From an uncultured Clostridium sp. (lineage in GTDB: Bacteria > Bacillota > Clostridia > Lachnospirales > Lachnospiraceae), in the NCBI GenBank assembly GCA_947575275.1, contig CANPMS010000004.1, positions 1-64,000 on the forward strand: 64,000 nucleotides of DNA, read 5' to 3'. The translations under genes and the position numbers were made by a program. Under the pieces are notes generated by a model that worked only from the letters and a program-made list of their open reading frames with translations, was not told the origin of the DNA and made no database searches. The stretch's first letter is position 1, and each line of letters begins with the position of its first letter. This document shows positions 1 to 8,093 of this stretch, piece by piece.

Positions 1-29
1 CCCCAATCATTATCATAGAAGATCTGAAT

Positions 30-326
30 TTACAGACTTTTCTTCATACACTCTGACATAGCACCAGTAGCCTTCTTTTCCACATCAAGCTCAAATATCA
101 CCCCGTAAAAAATCAGCGTATCCTGATTATTTTTTGTAGAATAAATCAAAAGAGGCTCTCCCTGAAGCCGTTGATATGCAGCATCAAACGTTTCCGATTC
201 CATCCTTGCCGTAATTCCGGCAGCCGCATGCCAACTGATACATTCTTCAATAGACACACTCAGTAACTGAGTAATTGGAATGTTGCATTTGATTTTTATC
301 TCTCCATCATTCGTATAATCCTTCAC
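30..326 (-). CDS. Short protein resembling the N-terminal part of VgrG/phage late-control-D proteins; probably truncated
   Basis: This is a 98-residue frame. Its pattern (an early strand, a 'W(H)AAAGITARMES' segment, then 'GEPLLIY' and 'LIFYGVIFELDVE') resembles the first beta-domain of GpD/VgrG/Pvc8-type spike proteins, where a charged ligand segment is followed by an '(F)xGxI' strand. Full-length relatives are several hundred residues, so this is at best a fragment. After the TAA stop (30-32) the same frame stays open to the window edge, with residues IQIFYDNDW, so a single nonsense change may have cut a longer gene. It sits on the minus strand upstream of a defence-like pair. The family call is a remembered resemblance, not a search result; a stand-alone hypothetical protein is equally possible. 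Confidence 0.4.
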   Translation of the reverse strand: MKDYTNDGEIKIKCNIPITQLLSVSIEECISWHAAAGITARMESETFDAAYQRLQGEPLLIYSTKNNQDTLIFYGVIFELDVEKKATGAMSECMKKSL

Positions 327-433
327 AATTCTTCCCCCTTAACACGATTCTTGCAATGGGTTCCATTATACTACAAATTTTGCGCTTTTCCATTCATATG
401 CCATAATTGGCACTTTAAATGCCAAAATTAGCA

Positions 434-474
434 AAAAAAGACAGGTGGAACAATTCCATCTGCCTTTTCCAATG
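434..474. terminator. Imperfect hairpin with flanking A/T runs, possible bidirectional terminator
   Basis: An A7 run precedes a stem of about 10 bp with one mismatch and one G-U pair (GACAGGTGGAA against TTCCATCTGCC). A TTTTCC run follows. The rest of 327-700 contains no convincing gene. Confidence 0.35.
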
Positions 475-699
475 TTCAAAAGCTTATCCTTTTACCTTCC
501 TTATGTGCAATACCTGTAAACCGTAATATCCGCTTCATTTTGCTCTGGCAGCAACATAACCTGCTCTTTCAGCGAAATTAGCAACGACGATTCTATCCAA
601 AAGCCTGTTAAAACCGGATAAAAGAAGTGGTAGAAACGATACAATTTAAGTTACAGTATCACAAAGACCAAAACAAATAGGACAAGTAAAAATTGGTAG

Positions 700-731
700 A
701 AAAACGGGGAACTGTTAAATACAGTTCCCCG
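700..731 (-). terminator. Rho-independent terminator downstream of the MazF-like gene
   Basis: A perfect 11-bp stem (CGGGGAACTGT at 705-715, ACAGTTCCCCG at 721-731) has a 5-nt loop. Read on the minus strand it is followed by TTTTTC. It ends the leftward unit that begins at about 2490. Confidence 0.75.
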
Positions 732-738
732 AAAGTGT

Positions 739-911
739 GGCTGGTCTTACATATTGCTATTGCCCTTCCACAAGCTTATTATATGCAACATTTGCTTAAA
801 TATGAAAAAGTAAACATTACGTTTACTTTTTATGTAGCTGGTTTTACTCTTTCGATACCCTTCTACCCAATTACAAACTACAGCTGGTCTTATATATTAC
901 CACTGCCCTTC
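739..911. repeat. Imperfect 30-bp direct repeat at and beyond the 3' end of the MazF-like gene
   Basis: Positions 739-768 and 882-911 match at 25 of 30 bases (shared core GCTGGTCTTA, then TGCCCTTC). The second copy covers the stop codon of the MazF-like gene, so the first looks like a duplicated, decayed gene end. Between them lies a perfect 11-bp hairpin (805-815 with 821-831) ending in T5. Confidence 0.5.
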
Positions 912-1579
912 TGTGTTTTAAATATATCATATGGCTGTGAAAAAGTCAACAAATTCTCTTTTTCTAGTTTAATAGATATTTCCATATCTTTTCCTTGTTT
1001 ACATATTGCAACTGAAGAACAACTAAACTTTTTACTGATAATATCTTTTATATCTGCATTGCTAATATATGACAACTCAGTACATGGGTAAAGCAATGAT
1101 ATATCACCTTCAATAGTAAGTGGGTATGAAAACTGATCAAATTGTTTCTCTAATAATACATCCATAACCTTTTCAAAATTTGTACGTTGAGCAACAAACT
1201 TTCTGTATTCCTTATTAGATTTATTATCGGTTAATGATATATATTCTTCAACACGAGCTAAAACAACCTCAACCTCATTTTCTGTGGGTATAACAAGATG
1301 ACCTGCATTATAGTATCGACCTTGCACTTGCTTCTCGGAAACTATATTCATCTTATCTACCCTGGCAATGGAATTCGTTGAAATAATCCTGGTTCCAAAA
1401 CCTTTTCTTTTACATTTATCCCATCTTTCTTTTGTATATGTAGTCAAAGGAACAACATAATACATCTTTTCTTCCTTAAGCATTCTAACAATTAACGCAG
1501 GATGAATCCCTTTAAATTCGTAAGATTCTGTCCCATGTAAATCAACTGCATACACTCCGCCTGTAATTATATCTTTCAT
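890..1579 (-). CDS. MazF/PemK-like protein with an extra C-terminal domain
   Basis: The product is 229 residues. Residues 1 to about 112 follow the MazF/PemK/CcdB-like pattern: 'GGVYAVDL' at 7-14, 'HPALIV' at 26-31, 'VVPLTT' at 42-47, then the 'STNSIARVDKMNIVSE' strand-loop at 67-82. In that family this fold is an mRNA endoribonuclease toxin. Residues from about 113 to 229 form an extension not usual for MazF (commonly 110-130 residues) and I do not recognise it. The ATG at 1579 is chosen because an AGGGGG ribosome binding site lies about 6 nt upstream; a start at 1606 would overlap the upstream gene. It lies 10 nt after the HTH-NDT gene stop, so the two are probably one transcript. It is either a toxin or a non-toxic PemK-like partner. 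No short antitoxin of the usual type is adjacent. Confidence 0.65.
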   Translation of the reverse strand: MKDIITGGVYAVDLHGTESYEFKGIHPALIVRMLKEEKMYYVVPLTTYTKERWDKCKRKGFGTRIISTNSIARVDKMNIVSEKQVQGRYYNAGHLVIPTENEVEVVLARVEEYISLTDNKSNKEYRKFVAQRTNFEKVMDVLLEKQFDQFSYPLTIEGDISLLYPCTELSYISNADIKDIISKKFSCSSVAICKQGKDMEISIKLEKENLLTFSQPYDIFKTQKGSGNI

Positions 1580-1589
1580 CCACTTCCCC

Positions 1590-2468
1590 CTATTTGAATT
1601 TCTCACTCAATCTTAGTAATGCGTCCGCAGCATTAGGATTTTTTATCAATTCTGGCATTAATATTTTCATTATCTCTGTTTTTGTTGTTTCATTTTCCTT
1701 CTTTTTAATTTCCTCAGTTAAAACATCTATTTTGTATTGAATATCATTTAAAGACGCAACAATCATATTATTTTCAAAGCTACTATTACCTTTTTTAGAT
1801 TCTTTTATTTCATCATATTTAAAATTCTTTATCACCTGCTCTAACCTATCTTTTGTTACAGTCACCATATCAAGATCTGTCAAATCATATTCAAAAGTTC
1901 GAATTGCTGACACATCAAAAGGTATTGTCTCATCTTTACGTTTTAAATGAATTATGGGTTTTTCATTTTTTGTTCTATATCCAATTTCAAAAAAGACATT
2001 CGGATTATGCCCTGTCAAATCTGCAATGACTAATTCATAATCATTTAATGCGTCTAAAATCTCTTGTGTAATTGAATCTGATGTATTAAATTCATCCACC
2101 CTCTGTGCAAAAAAACCGCATTTTTCACACACTGGCTTAATTATATGTTCATACAACTGATCAGCATTTTTCCTAATATCTGTACCTGCGTCACCTATGG
2201 GAGAAACTACAAAACATCTTTTTGGCAGCACCCCATTCCTTGCCTTAGTTAAGTTCATCTCTGTACCTGCTATTCTATATGTACCCCTATCTATCTTTTC
2301 AATTTTTTTGTTTTTTAACAAATTATCTATGGAACCAGAAAATTGTCCTTCAGTATAATCTTCCAGTGCCTTTTCATTTAAATAGCGTTTCATTTCAGAA
2401 ACAGAATAGATACTTCCATCTGATAATAATTGCATTACCAACTCTTTTATCATTGCACTCTTGGTCAT
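1590..2468 (-). CDS. Winged-helix plus nucleoside deoxyribosyltransferase/TIR-like domain protein
   Basis: The product is 292 residues. Residues 1-68 look like a winged helix ('YSVSEMKRYL' ... 'IEKIDRGTYRIAG'). Residues 85-195 form an NDT/TIR-like Rossmann domain: 'CFVVSPIG' (85-92), 'GTDIR' (95-99), 'ITQEILDAL' (133-141), 'LVIADLTGHNPNVFFEIG' (146-163) with Glu161 at the expected catalytic position, and 'PIIHLKR' (171-177). Residues 235-292 are helical and charged, probably coiled coil. Domains of this type cleave nucleotides or NAD in several bacterial immunity systems, including effectors of some retrons; no reverse transcriptase is seen here. The ATG at 2468 fits an AAGGAG site 9 nt upstream; the ATGs at 2477 and 2474 are too close to it. 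Co-transcribed with the MazF-like gene. Function inferred: abortive-infection effector or toxin-antitoxin component. Confidence 0.7.
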   Translation of the reverse strand: MTKSAMIKELVMQLLSDGSIYSVSEMKRYLNEKALEDYTEGQFSGSIDNLLKNKKIEKIDRGTYRIAGTEMNLTKARNGVLPKRCFVVSPIGDAGTDIRKNADQLYEHIIKPVCEKCGFFAQRVDEFNTSDSITQEILDALNDYELVIADLTGHNPNVFFEIGYRTKNEKPIIHLKRKDETIPFDVSAIRTFEYDLTDLDMVTVTKDRLEQVIKNFKYDEIKESKKGNSSFENNMIVASLNDIQYKIDVLTEEIKKKENETTKTEIMKILMPELIKNPNAADALLRLSEKFK

Positions 2469-2490
2469 TCTCATCATCTCCTTGTATTAT

Positions 2491-2519
2491 ATAATATACT
2501 ATATTATTATAATTGTCAA
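2491..2519 (-). promoter_or_regulatory. Promoter of the HTH-NDT/MazF-like unit with overlapping palindrome
   Basis: On the minus strand TTGACA (2519-2514) is followed 17 nt later by TATTAT (2496-2491). A perfect palindrome, ATAATATA-C-TATATTAT (2491-2507), covers the -10 box and part of the spacer. It is a natural operator candidate for the encoded winged helix. Confidence 0.65.
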
Positions 2520-2659
2520 TATTGTTTTATACTTTAATTTTCTTGTTGATTATATGCCATATTATTGTGTATTTTTTTGATATTACTGATAAAATTTCCA
2601 ACAAACTTGTATTTCTTGTCATTATTCACGCTTTAATCAACATCTTGCTAAAGGATGGA

Positions 2660-2761
2660 ATGCCAATGTTGACTATTGAAGGTCTGATTGCAGTAATCAG
2701 CTTATGCTTGACCTCTTTCGGACTTAGATATGCCATCAGAAGCAATAAATCACAAAAATAG
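2660..2761 (+). CDS. Small holin-like type I toxin-like peptide
   Basis: This frame encodes 33 residues: a short polar start, one hydrophobic helix ('LIAVISLCLTSFGLRYAI') and a basic tail ('RSNKSQK'). This is the layout of the small 'holin-like toxin' (TxpA/BsrG-type) peptides of Firmicutes, which act on the membrane and are controlled by antisense RNA. An AAAGGA site lies just upstream, favouring ATG 2660 or 2666. The frame is open further up to a TTG at 2513 within the promoter of the opposite gene, but no start signal supports that longer reading. A hairpin terminator follows the stop directly. Toxicity is inferred from layout only. Confidence 0.5.
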   Translation: MPMLTIEGLIAVISLCLTSFGLRYAIRSNKSQK

Positions 2762-2795
2762 CCGCCCTGTCCGGTAAACTAAGCGGCAATTTTTG
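2761..2795. terminator. Terminator after the holin-like peptide
   Basis: GCCGC (2761-2765) pairs with GCGGC (2783-2787), followed by AATTTTTG. The opposite strand also shows a T5 run after the stem, so it could work in both directions. Confidence 0.5.
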
Positions 2796-2799
2796 TTTC

Positions 2800-2828
2800 A
2801 CTTTAACACTATACTATGAATATGTCAA
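2800..2828 (-). promoter_or_regulatory. Possible antisense-RNA promoter facing the holin-like peptide gene
   Basis: On the minus strand TTGACA (2828-2823) and TAAAGT (2805-2800) are 17 nt apart. A transcript from about 2793 would run leftward through the terminator and into the peptide gene, the arrangement of TxpA/RatA-type antitoxin RNAs. No protein gene lies downstream on this strand before the palindrome at 2491. Confidence 0.4.
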
Positions 2829-2928
2829 AGAATTTTCTCTGATACATTACTAAACTTCACAAAAGCTCTCTTTTATGGCACCATTTCGGCACCGCTTTCC
2901 ACTTTTTCACTGTTGCAAAGTTTCAAAA

Positions 2929-2956
2929 AGGGCTTCCCGATTTCTCGGAAAGCCCC
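2929..2956 (-). terminator. Terminator of the str operon after tuf
   Basis: A stem of about 11 bp with one mismatch (GGGCTTCCCGA at 2930-2940, TCGGAAAGCCC at 2945-2955). On the minus strand it is followed by TTTTTG. Confidence 0.75.
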
Positions 2957-2978
2957 ATAAAATCTAGCTTTTTACTGA

Positions 2979-4172
2979 TTACTCAATAATAGTAGCAACC
3001 CTACCTGAACCAACTGTTCTACCACCCTCACGAATAGCGAAACGGAGGCTCTGCTCCATAGCTACCGGATGGATCAGCTCTACGGTCATCTCTACGTTAT
3101 CGCCAGGCATACACATCTCGGTGCCAGCCGGCAGCTCGCATACGCCAGTAACGTCGGTGGTTCTGAAGTAGAACTGCGGACGATAATTGTTAAAGAACGG
3201 AGTATGACGTCCACCCTCGTCCTTAGTCAAAACGTATACCTGAGCAGTGAACTTAGTATGGCAATTAACAGAACCCGGCTTAGCCAGAACCTGTCCACGC
3301 TCAATCTCGGTTCTCTGAATACCACGAAGCAGAGCGCCGACATTATCACCAGCCTGAGCCTCATCAAGGAGCTTACGGAACATCTCAATACCGGTAACAA
3401 CGGTCTTCTTCGTCTCTTCCTTAATACCAACAATCTCAACCTCATCGTTCAGATGCAGAACACCACGCTCTACACGACCGGTAGCAACGGTACCACGACC
3501 GGTAATGGTGAATACATCCTCAACCGGCATAAGGAACGGCTTGTCGGTCTCACGCTGCGGATCCGGAACCCACTCGTCAACAGCCTCCATCAGCTCAAGA
3601 ATCTTGTCACCCCACTCGCTGGCCGGATTCTCAAGAGCCTTCAGAGCGGAACCCTGAATAATCGGAGTATCATCACCCGGGAACTCATACTCATTAAGCA
3701 GCTCACGGATCTCCATATCAACCAGCTCAAGCAGCTCCGGATCGTCAACCATATCGCACTTATTCATAAATACAACAATGTACGGAACGCCTACCTGACG
3801 GGACAGCAGGATATGCTCACGGGTCTGAGCCATAACACCATCCGTAGCAGCTACTACCAGAATAGCGCCATCCATCTGAGCAGCGCCGGTAATCATATTC
3901 TTAACATAGTCAGCATGACCAGGGCAGTCAACATGTGCATAGTGTCTCTTATCAGTCTCATACTCAACGTGTGCAGTAGAGATCGTAATACCACGCTCTC
4001 TCTCCTCTGGAGCCTTGTCGATATTCTCAAACGCTACAGCCTCACCAGTACCCTTTCTCTCATGCAGAGTCTTGGTGATAGCAGCAGTCAGAGTAGTTTT
4101 ACCATGGTCAACATGGCCGATGGTACCAATGTTACAATGCGGTTTGTTTCTTTCAAACTTTGCTTTTGCCAT
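2979..4172 (-). CDS. tuf: Translation elongation factor Tu
   Basis: The product is 397 residues, full length for EF-Tu. It is the GTPase that delivers aminoacyl-tRNA to the ribosomal A site. Visible motifs are G1 'GHVDHGKT' at 19-26, switch 'RGITI', 'DCPGHADY' and 'NKCD', followed by the two beta-barrel domains. A GGAGG site lies upstream of the ATG. It is the last gene of the str operon, 154 nt after fusA, and is followed by a terminator. The tuf-fusA gap holds a 6-bp hairpin (4278-4292) without a T run. Confidence 0.97.
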   Translation of the reverse strand: MAKAKFERNKPHCNIGTIGHVDHGKTTLTAAITKTLHERKGTGEAVAFENIDKAPEERERGITISTAHVEYETDKRHYAHVDCPGHADYVKNMITGAAQMDGAILVVAATDGVMAQTREHILLSRQVGVPYIVVFMNKCDMVDDPELLELVDMEIRELLNEYEFPGDDTPIIQGSALKALENPASEWGDKILELMEAVDEWVPDPQRETDKPFLMPVEDVFTITGRGTVATGRVERGVLHLNDEVEIVGIKEETKKTVVTGIEMFRKLLDEAQAGDNVGALLRGIQRTEIERGQVLAKPGSVNCHTKFTAQVYVLTKDEGGRHTPFFNNYRPQFYFRTTDVTGVCELPAGTEMCMPGDNVEMTVELIHPVAMEQSLRFAIREGGRTVGSGRVATIIE

Positions 4173-4326
4173 TTTATGACGTCCTCCTTAATTAGGCCTT
4201 ACTGGCCTTTCATTTATGATAGGCTGTTTCTTATTATATGCTATTTCAGCATTATTTTCAAGCCTTTTGTTTTACCGTCCGGCGGTGCCGGAAAAGCCCC
4301 TGCACCTCCAAACGACAACCACCTTT

Positions 4327-6447
4327 TTAGCGTTTATGCTCGCTTACAACCTTCTCCTGTACAGACTTCGGAACCGGCTCGTACTTGTCAAAGAACATAG
4401 AGTAGTTACCGCGTCCCTGCGTCTTGGAACGAAGGTCCGTAGAATATCCAAACATCTCAGACAGCGGAACGAATGCTCTCACAATCTTGCCGCCGCCCAA
4501 GTCATCCATACCCTCGATACGGCCACGACGGGAATTAATATCACCGATAACGTCTCCCATATACTCTTCAGGCATGGTAACCTCAACTTTCATAATCGGC
4601 TCAAGCAAAATGGAACCAGCCTTCTGCATCGCCTCCTTAAACGCCATGGAACCGGCAATCTTAAATGCCATCTCGTTAGAGTCAACCTCGTGGTAGGAAC
4701 CATCAAATACAGTAGCCTTCACGCCCAGCACCGGGAATCCTGCAAGAATACCCGACTTAGATGCCTCCTCAATACCTGCACCGACAGCCGGAATATACTC
4801 CTTCGGAATCGCTCCGCCCACAACGGTAGATTCAAACTTAAAGGTCTCCTCTGCATTCGCATCCATCGGCTCAAAGTGTACTTTACAATGACCATACTGA
4901 CCACGACCGCCGGACTGCTTAGCATATTTGCTGTCCACATCCACTGCCTTGGTAAAAGTCTCCTTGTAAGCAACCTGGGGAGCGCCAACATTTGCTTCTA
5001 CATTGAACTCTCTCAGCAGACGATCCACGATAATCTCCAGATGCAGCTCACCCATACCTGAGATAATGGTCTGACCAGTCTCATGGTTAGTGGAAGCACG
5101 GAAGGTCGGATCCTCCTCAGCCAGTTTTGCCAATGCTTCACCCATCTTGCCCTGACCCGCTTTGGTCTTTGGCTCAATCGCAATATCAATAACCGGCTCC
5201 GGGAACTCCATTGACTCCAGAATAACCGGATGCTGCTCGTCACAGATGGTATCACCAGTACCAGTAATCTTAAAACCTACTGCCGCAGCGATGTCACCTG
5301 AATAAACCTTATCGATTTCCTGTCTCTTGTTTGCATGCATCTGCAAGATACGTCCAACACGTTCCTTCTTGCCCTTAGTAGCATTCAGAACGTAGGAGCC
5401 CGAATTCATGGTTCCGGAATACACACGGAAGAACGCCAGCTTACCTACAAACGGGTCCGTCATAATCTTAAACGCCAGTGCAGAGAACGGTTCCTCATCA
5501 GAAGAATGCCTCTCCATCTCATTACCGTCCATATCCACGCCCTTGATAGCCGGGATGTCAGTAGGAGCCGGCATAAACTCAATCACTGCGTTCAGAAGTC
5601 TCTGAACACCTCTGTTTCTGTATGCGCTTCCGCAGCACACTGGAATCGCAGCACATTCACAGGTAGCTTTGCGCAGCGCTTTCTTCAGCTCCGCAACAGA
5701 GGGTTCCTCACCTTCCAGATACTGCATCATCAAATCGTCATCCAGCTCGCATATTTTCTCCACCAGCTCAGTGCGGTACAGTTCTGCGTCATCCTTCATA
5801 TCTTCCGGAATCTGGCAAACAGTAATATCATCACCCTTATCATCATTGTATATATAAGCCTGCATCTCGAACAGGTCAATGATACCTTTAAACTCATCCT
5901 CTTTTCCAATCGGCAGCTGAAGGCAAATTGCATTCTTACCCAATCTGGTACGAATCTGCTCTACTGCTCCATAGAAATCTGCGCCAAGGATATCCATCTT
6001 GTTGATGAATGCCATACGCGGTACATTATAGGTATCCGCCTGACGCCAAACATTCTCGGACTGAGGCTCAACGCCGCCCTTCGCGCAGAACACGCCCACA
6101 GCCCCGTCCAACACGCGCAGGGAACGCTCCACTTCCACGGTAAAGTCAACGTGACCAGGCGTATCAATAATATTAATACGATACTCCGGCTCGCCCTTAA
6201 TCGGACGGTTGTCCTCTCCATGAATGGTCCAGTGGCAGGTGGTAGCTGCAGAGGTAATAGTAATACCTCTCTCCTGCTCCTGCTCCATCCAGTCCATGGT
6301 AGCAGTACCTTCATGAGTATCACCGATCTTGTAGTTTACGCCAGTGTAATACAGGATACGCTCAGTCAGCGTGGTTTTACCAGCGTCGATATGAGCCATA
6401 ATACCAATATTTCTGGTTCTCTCCAACGGATATTCTCTTCCAGCCAA
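4327..6447 (-). CDS. fusA: Translation elongation factor G
   Basis: The product is 706 residues. It is the GTPase that drives translocation of mRNA and tRNA and helps recycle ribosomes. G1 'AHIDAGKT' is at 18-25, followed by 'RGITI', 'DTPGHVDF' and 'NKMD'. The domain IV motif 'GRGQYGH' and the C-terminal 'FGYSTDLRS' segment mark it as true EF-G rather than a tetracycline-resistance-type relative. It follows rpsG by 15 nt and precedes tuf in the classic str order. Confidence 0.97.
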   Translation of the reverse strand: MAGREYPLERTRNIGIMAHIDAGKTTLTERILYYTGVNYKIGDTHEGTATMDWMEQEQERGITITSAATTCHWTIHGEDNRPIKGEPEYRINIIDTPGHVDFTVEVERSLRVLDGAVGVFCAKGGVEPQSENVWRQADTYNVPRMAFINKMDILGADFYGAVEQIRTRLGKNAICLQLPIGKEDEFKGIIDLFEMQAYIYNDDKGDDITVCQIPEDMKDDAELYRTELVEKICELDDDLMMQYLEGEEPSVAELKKALRKATCECAAIPVCCGSAYRNRGVQRLLNAVIEFMPAPTDIPAIKGVDMDGNEMERHSSDEEPFSALAFKIMTDPFVGKLAFFRVYSGTMNSGSYVLNATKGKKERVGRILQMHANKRQEIDKVYSGDIAAAVGFKITGTGDTICDEQHPVILESMEFPEPVIDIAIEPKTKAGQGKMGEALAKLAEEDPTFRASTNHETGQTIISGMGELHLEIIVDRLLREFNVEANVGAPQVAYKETFTKAVDVDSKYAKQSGGRGQYGHCKVHFEPMDANAEETFKFESTVVGGAIPKEYIPAVGAGIEEASKSGILAGFPVLGVKATVFDGSYHEVDSNEMAFKIAGSMAFKEAMQKAGSILLEPIMKVEVTMPEEYMGDVIGDINSRRGRIEGMDDLGGGKIVRAFVPLSEMFGYSTDLRSKTQGRGNYSMFFDKYEPVPKSVQEKVVSEHKR

Positions 6448-6462
6448 AGCTTTTTCCTCCTA

Positions 6463-6933
6463 TTATACTCTGAAGTGGGAGAAGGCCTTGTTTGCCTCTG
6501 CCATCTTGTGCATGTCTTCCTTACGCTTTACAGATGCACCGGTGTTGTTGGCCGCATCCATAATCTCATTTGCCAGTCTCTCCTCCTGAGTCTTCTCGCC
6601 TCTCTTACGGGAGAACATGGTGATCCAGCGAAGCGCCAGGGTCTGTCTTCTCTCCGGCTTAACCTCAATCGGTACCTGATAGGTAGCTCCACCGATACGT
6701 TTCGCCTTCACTTCCAGAACAGGCATGATATTGTTCATCGCCTCCTCAAAGACTTCCACAGCCGGCTTTCCGGTTTTTTCTTCCACACGGCGGAATGCGC
6801 CGTATACGATTTTCTGGGCAACACCCTTCTTGCCGTCAAGCATGATGTTGTTAATCAGCTTGGTCACAACTTTATTGTTGTATAAAGGATCTGCCAATAC
6901 ATCTCTTTTCTGAATATGTCCTTTACGTGGCAC
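6463..6933 (-). CDS. rpsG: Small ribosomal subunit protein S7
   Basis: The product is 156 residues, the normal size for S7, which nucleates folding of the 16S rRNA 3' domain. The frame is open to an ATG at 7005, but the conserved start (M/V)[11 protein letters not shown] corresponds to GTG at 6933, preceded by GGAGG 8 nt upstream, so GTG is chosen. The family motif '[13 protein letters not shown]' is present as '[13 protein letters not shown]'. The 169-nt gap to rpsL holds a 7-bp inverted repeat (7053-7059 with 7073-7079) and no gene. Confidence 0.96.
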   Translation of the reverse strand: MPRKGHIQKRDVLADPLYNNKVVTKLINNIMLDGKKGVAQKIVYGAFRRVEEKTGKPAVEVFEEAMNNIMPVLEVKAKRIGGATYQVPIEVKPERRQTLALRWITMFSRKRGEKTQEERLANEIMDAANNTGASVKRKEDMHKMAEANKAFSHFRV

Positions 6934-7102
6934 GTTACTTCCCTCCTTAATTATAAAAATTAGATCCAAGGTACTCACATGTTTCCATAAATTGTGTCCG
7001 TGCACGGTAATCGTCTATTTCCTGCAACCCACAGGTCAATATCAACTTCCGGCACTAACTACTTTTATTTGCGTTAGTGGTACTGTTTCATTCGGCAGCT
7101 CC

Positions 7103-7525
7103 TTACTTTTTCGCTGCTTTCGGTTTTTTCGCGCCGTACTTGGAACGAGCCTGCTTTCTGTTGGCTACGCCTGCAGTATCCAGAGTACCTCTGATAATAT
7201 GGTATCTGGTACCCGGAAGATCCTTTACACGACCGCCGCGGATAAGCACTACGCTGTGCTCCTGCAGGTTATGTCCCTCACCCGGAATGTAGCTGGTTAC
7301 CTCAATTCCGTTGGAAAGACGAACTCTGGCAATCTTACGAAGTGCAGAGTTTGGCTTTTTCGGGGTTGCCGTCTTCACTGCGGTGCAGACCCCGCGCTTC
7401 TGCGGAGAAGAAGTATTGGTAGCACGCTTCTGCAAAGAATTATAGCCCTTCTGCAGTGCCGGTGCAGTAGACTTCTTAACTGCGGTCTGTCTTCCCTTCC
7501 TCACTAACTGGTTAAATGTTGGCAT
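7103..7525 (-). CDS. rpsL: Small ribosomal subunit protein S12
   Basis: The product is 140 residues and is the decoding-centre protein of the 30S subunit. The motifs '[17 protein letters not shown]' and '[13 protein letters not shown]' are present. The lysines corresponding to E. coli K43 and K88 are unchanged, so no classic streptomycin-resistance substitution is seen. The start is the ATG at 7525 ([11 protein letters not shown]); a GTG at 7534 is part of the GGAGGTG ribosome binding site. It is the first gene of the str operon in this window. Confidence 0.96.
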   Translation of the reverse strand: MPTFNQLVRKGRQTAVKKSTAPALQKGYNSLQKRATNTSSPQKRGVCTAVKTATPKKPNSALRKIARVRLSNGIEVTSYIPGEGHNLQEHSVVLIRGGRVKDLPGTRYHIIRGTLDTAGVANRKQARSKYGAKKPKAAKK

Positions 7526-7587
7526 TCTTTTCACCTCCTGTGATATTGTCTGTTGGTTGCCGTAAATCTAACTTTTTGCACACAAAA

Positions 7588-7644
7588 ATATGACGTGAAA
7601 TTTGCACGCCATATCATTATATCCATATTATTTGTACGTGTCAA
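7588..7644 (-). promoter_or_regulatory. Consensus promoter of the str operon with inverted repeat at the transcription start
   Basis: TTGACA (7644-7639) and TATAAT (7621-7616) are separated by 17 nt, a full consensus match. A near-perfect 10-bp inverted repeat (7588-7597 and 7605-7614, spacer 7 nt, one mismatch) covers the predicted start at about 7609. It could be an operator or part of the leader. No rpoB/rpoC lies upstream in the window, so this unit has its own start here. Confidence 0.8.
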
Positions 7645-7733
7645 GGCTTTTTTTCAACGACGCTTCCACGTATAAATCCGGACAGCCGGGAATAAAATGA
7701 AACAAACCTGGTTTCATAAAAAGGAAAACCTAC

Positions 7734-8093
7734 ATGAATACTTCCAGACCAAAAGCGCTTCTGCGCTCACTCATCATCTCTTATCTGCTGTCCGGTGTGC
7801 TTCTGCTCACCCTGTCCTTCGTGCTTTATAAACTGAAGCTGAAGGAGGAGCAAATTAATACTGCCGTCTACGGCGTCTATGTGGTTTCCTGCCTAATTGG
7901 CGGGTTGTTGAGCGGAAAAGCCATAAAAACCCGCCGATTTTTCTGGGGACTGCTCACCGGGCTTTTGTATTTCCTGATTCTCTTTGCGGCCTCCCTACTT
8001 ACAAGACAGGGAACACCGCCAGAGAGCTCACGGATGCTCACGGTTCTCGCATGCTGTGCAGCAGGAGGAATGGCGGGAGGGATGATGAGTTAG
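7734..8093 (+). CDS. Four-helix membrane protein of the TIGR04086 (YrzE-like) type
   Basis: The product is 119 residues with four predicted membrane helices, a glycine-rich third-fourth helix ('GLLTGLLYFLILFA', 'CCAAGGMAGGMM') and a short basic start. Size, helix spacing and the 'GLLSGKAIKTRRFFWGLLTGL' type loop fit the TIGR04086/YrzE membrane family, whose role is unknown. AAGGA lies 9 nt before the ATG. A 7-bp hairpin (7697-7703 with 7711-7717) sits in the leader. Its stop overlaps the end of the convergent CNNM gene. Confidence 0.7.
   Translation: MNTSRPKALLRSLIISYLLSGVLLLTLSFVLYKLKLKEEQINTAVYGVYVVSCLIGGLLSGKAIKTRRFFWGLLTGLLYFLILFAASLLTRQGTPPESSRMLTVLACCAAGGMAGGMMS

Noticed and set aside
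693..1091. Plus-strand frame of 132 codons before and over the MazF-like gene
   Set aside because: It runs through the two hairpins and the duplicated gene end, and overlaps the real gene on the other strand.
890..2468. Calling the HTH-NDT gene part of a retron
   Set aside because: No reverse transcriptase or msr/msd-like structure is present on either side within the window.
2513..2761. 82-codon membrane-like frame starting at TTG
   Set aside because: Its start lies in the promoter of the opposite gene with no ribosome binding site; only the last 33 codons have a start signal and are reported.
4278..4292. 6-bp hairpin between fusA and tuf as a terminator
   Set aside because: No T run follows on the minus strand, and fusA-tuf co-transcription is expected.
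3069..4400. Long open frame antisense to tuf (and similar ones antisense to fusA, 5335-6885)
   Set aside because: Strong codon bias of the highly expressed genes on the minus strand keeps the opposite frame open; no start signal or recognisable protein.
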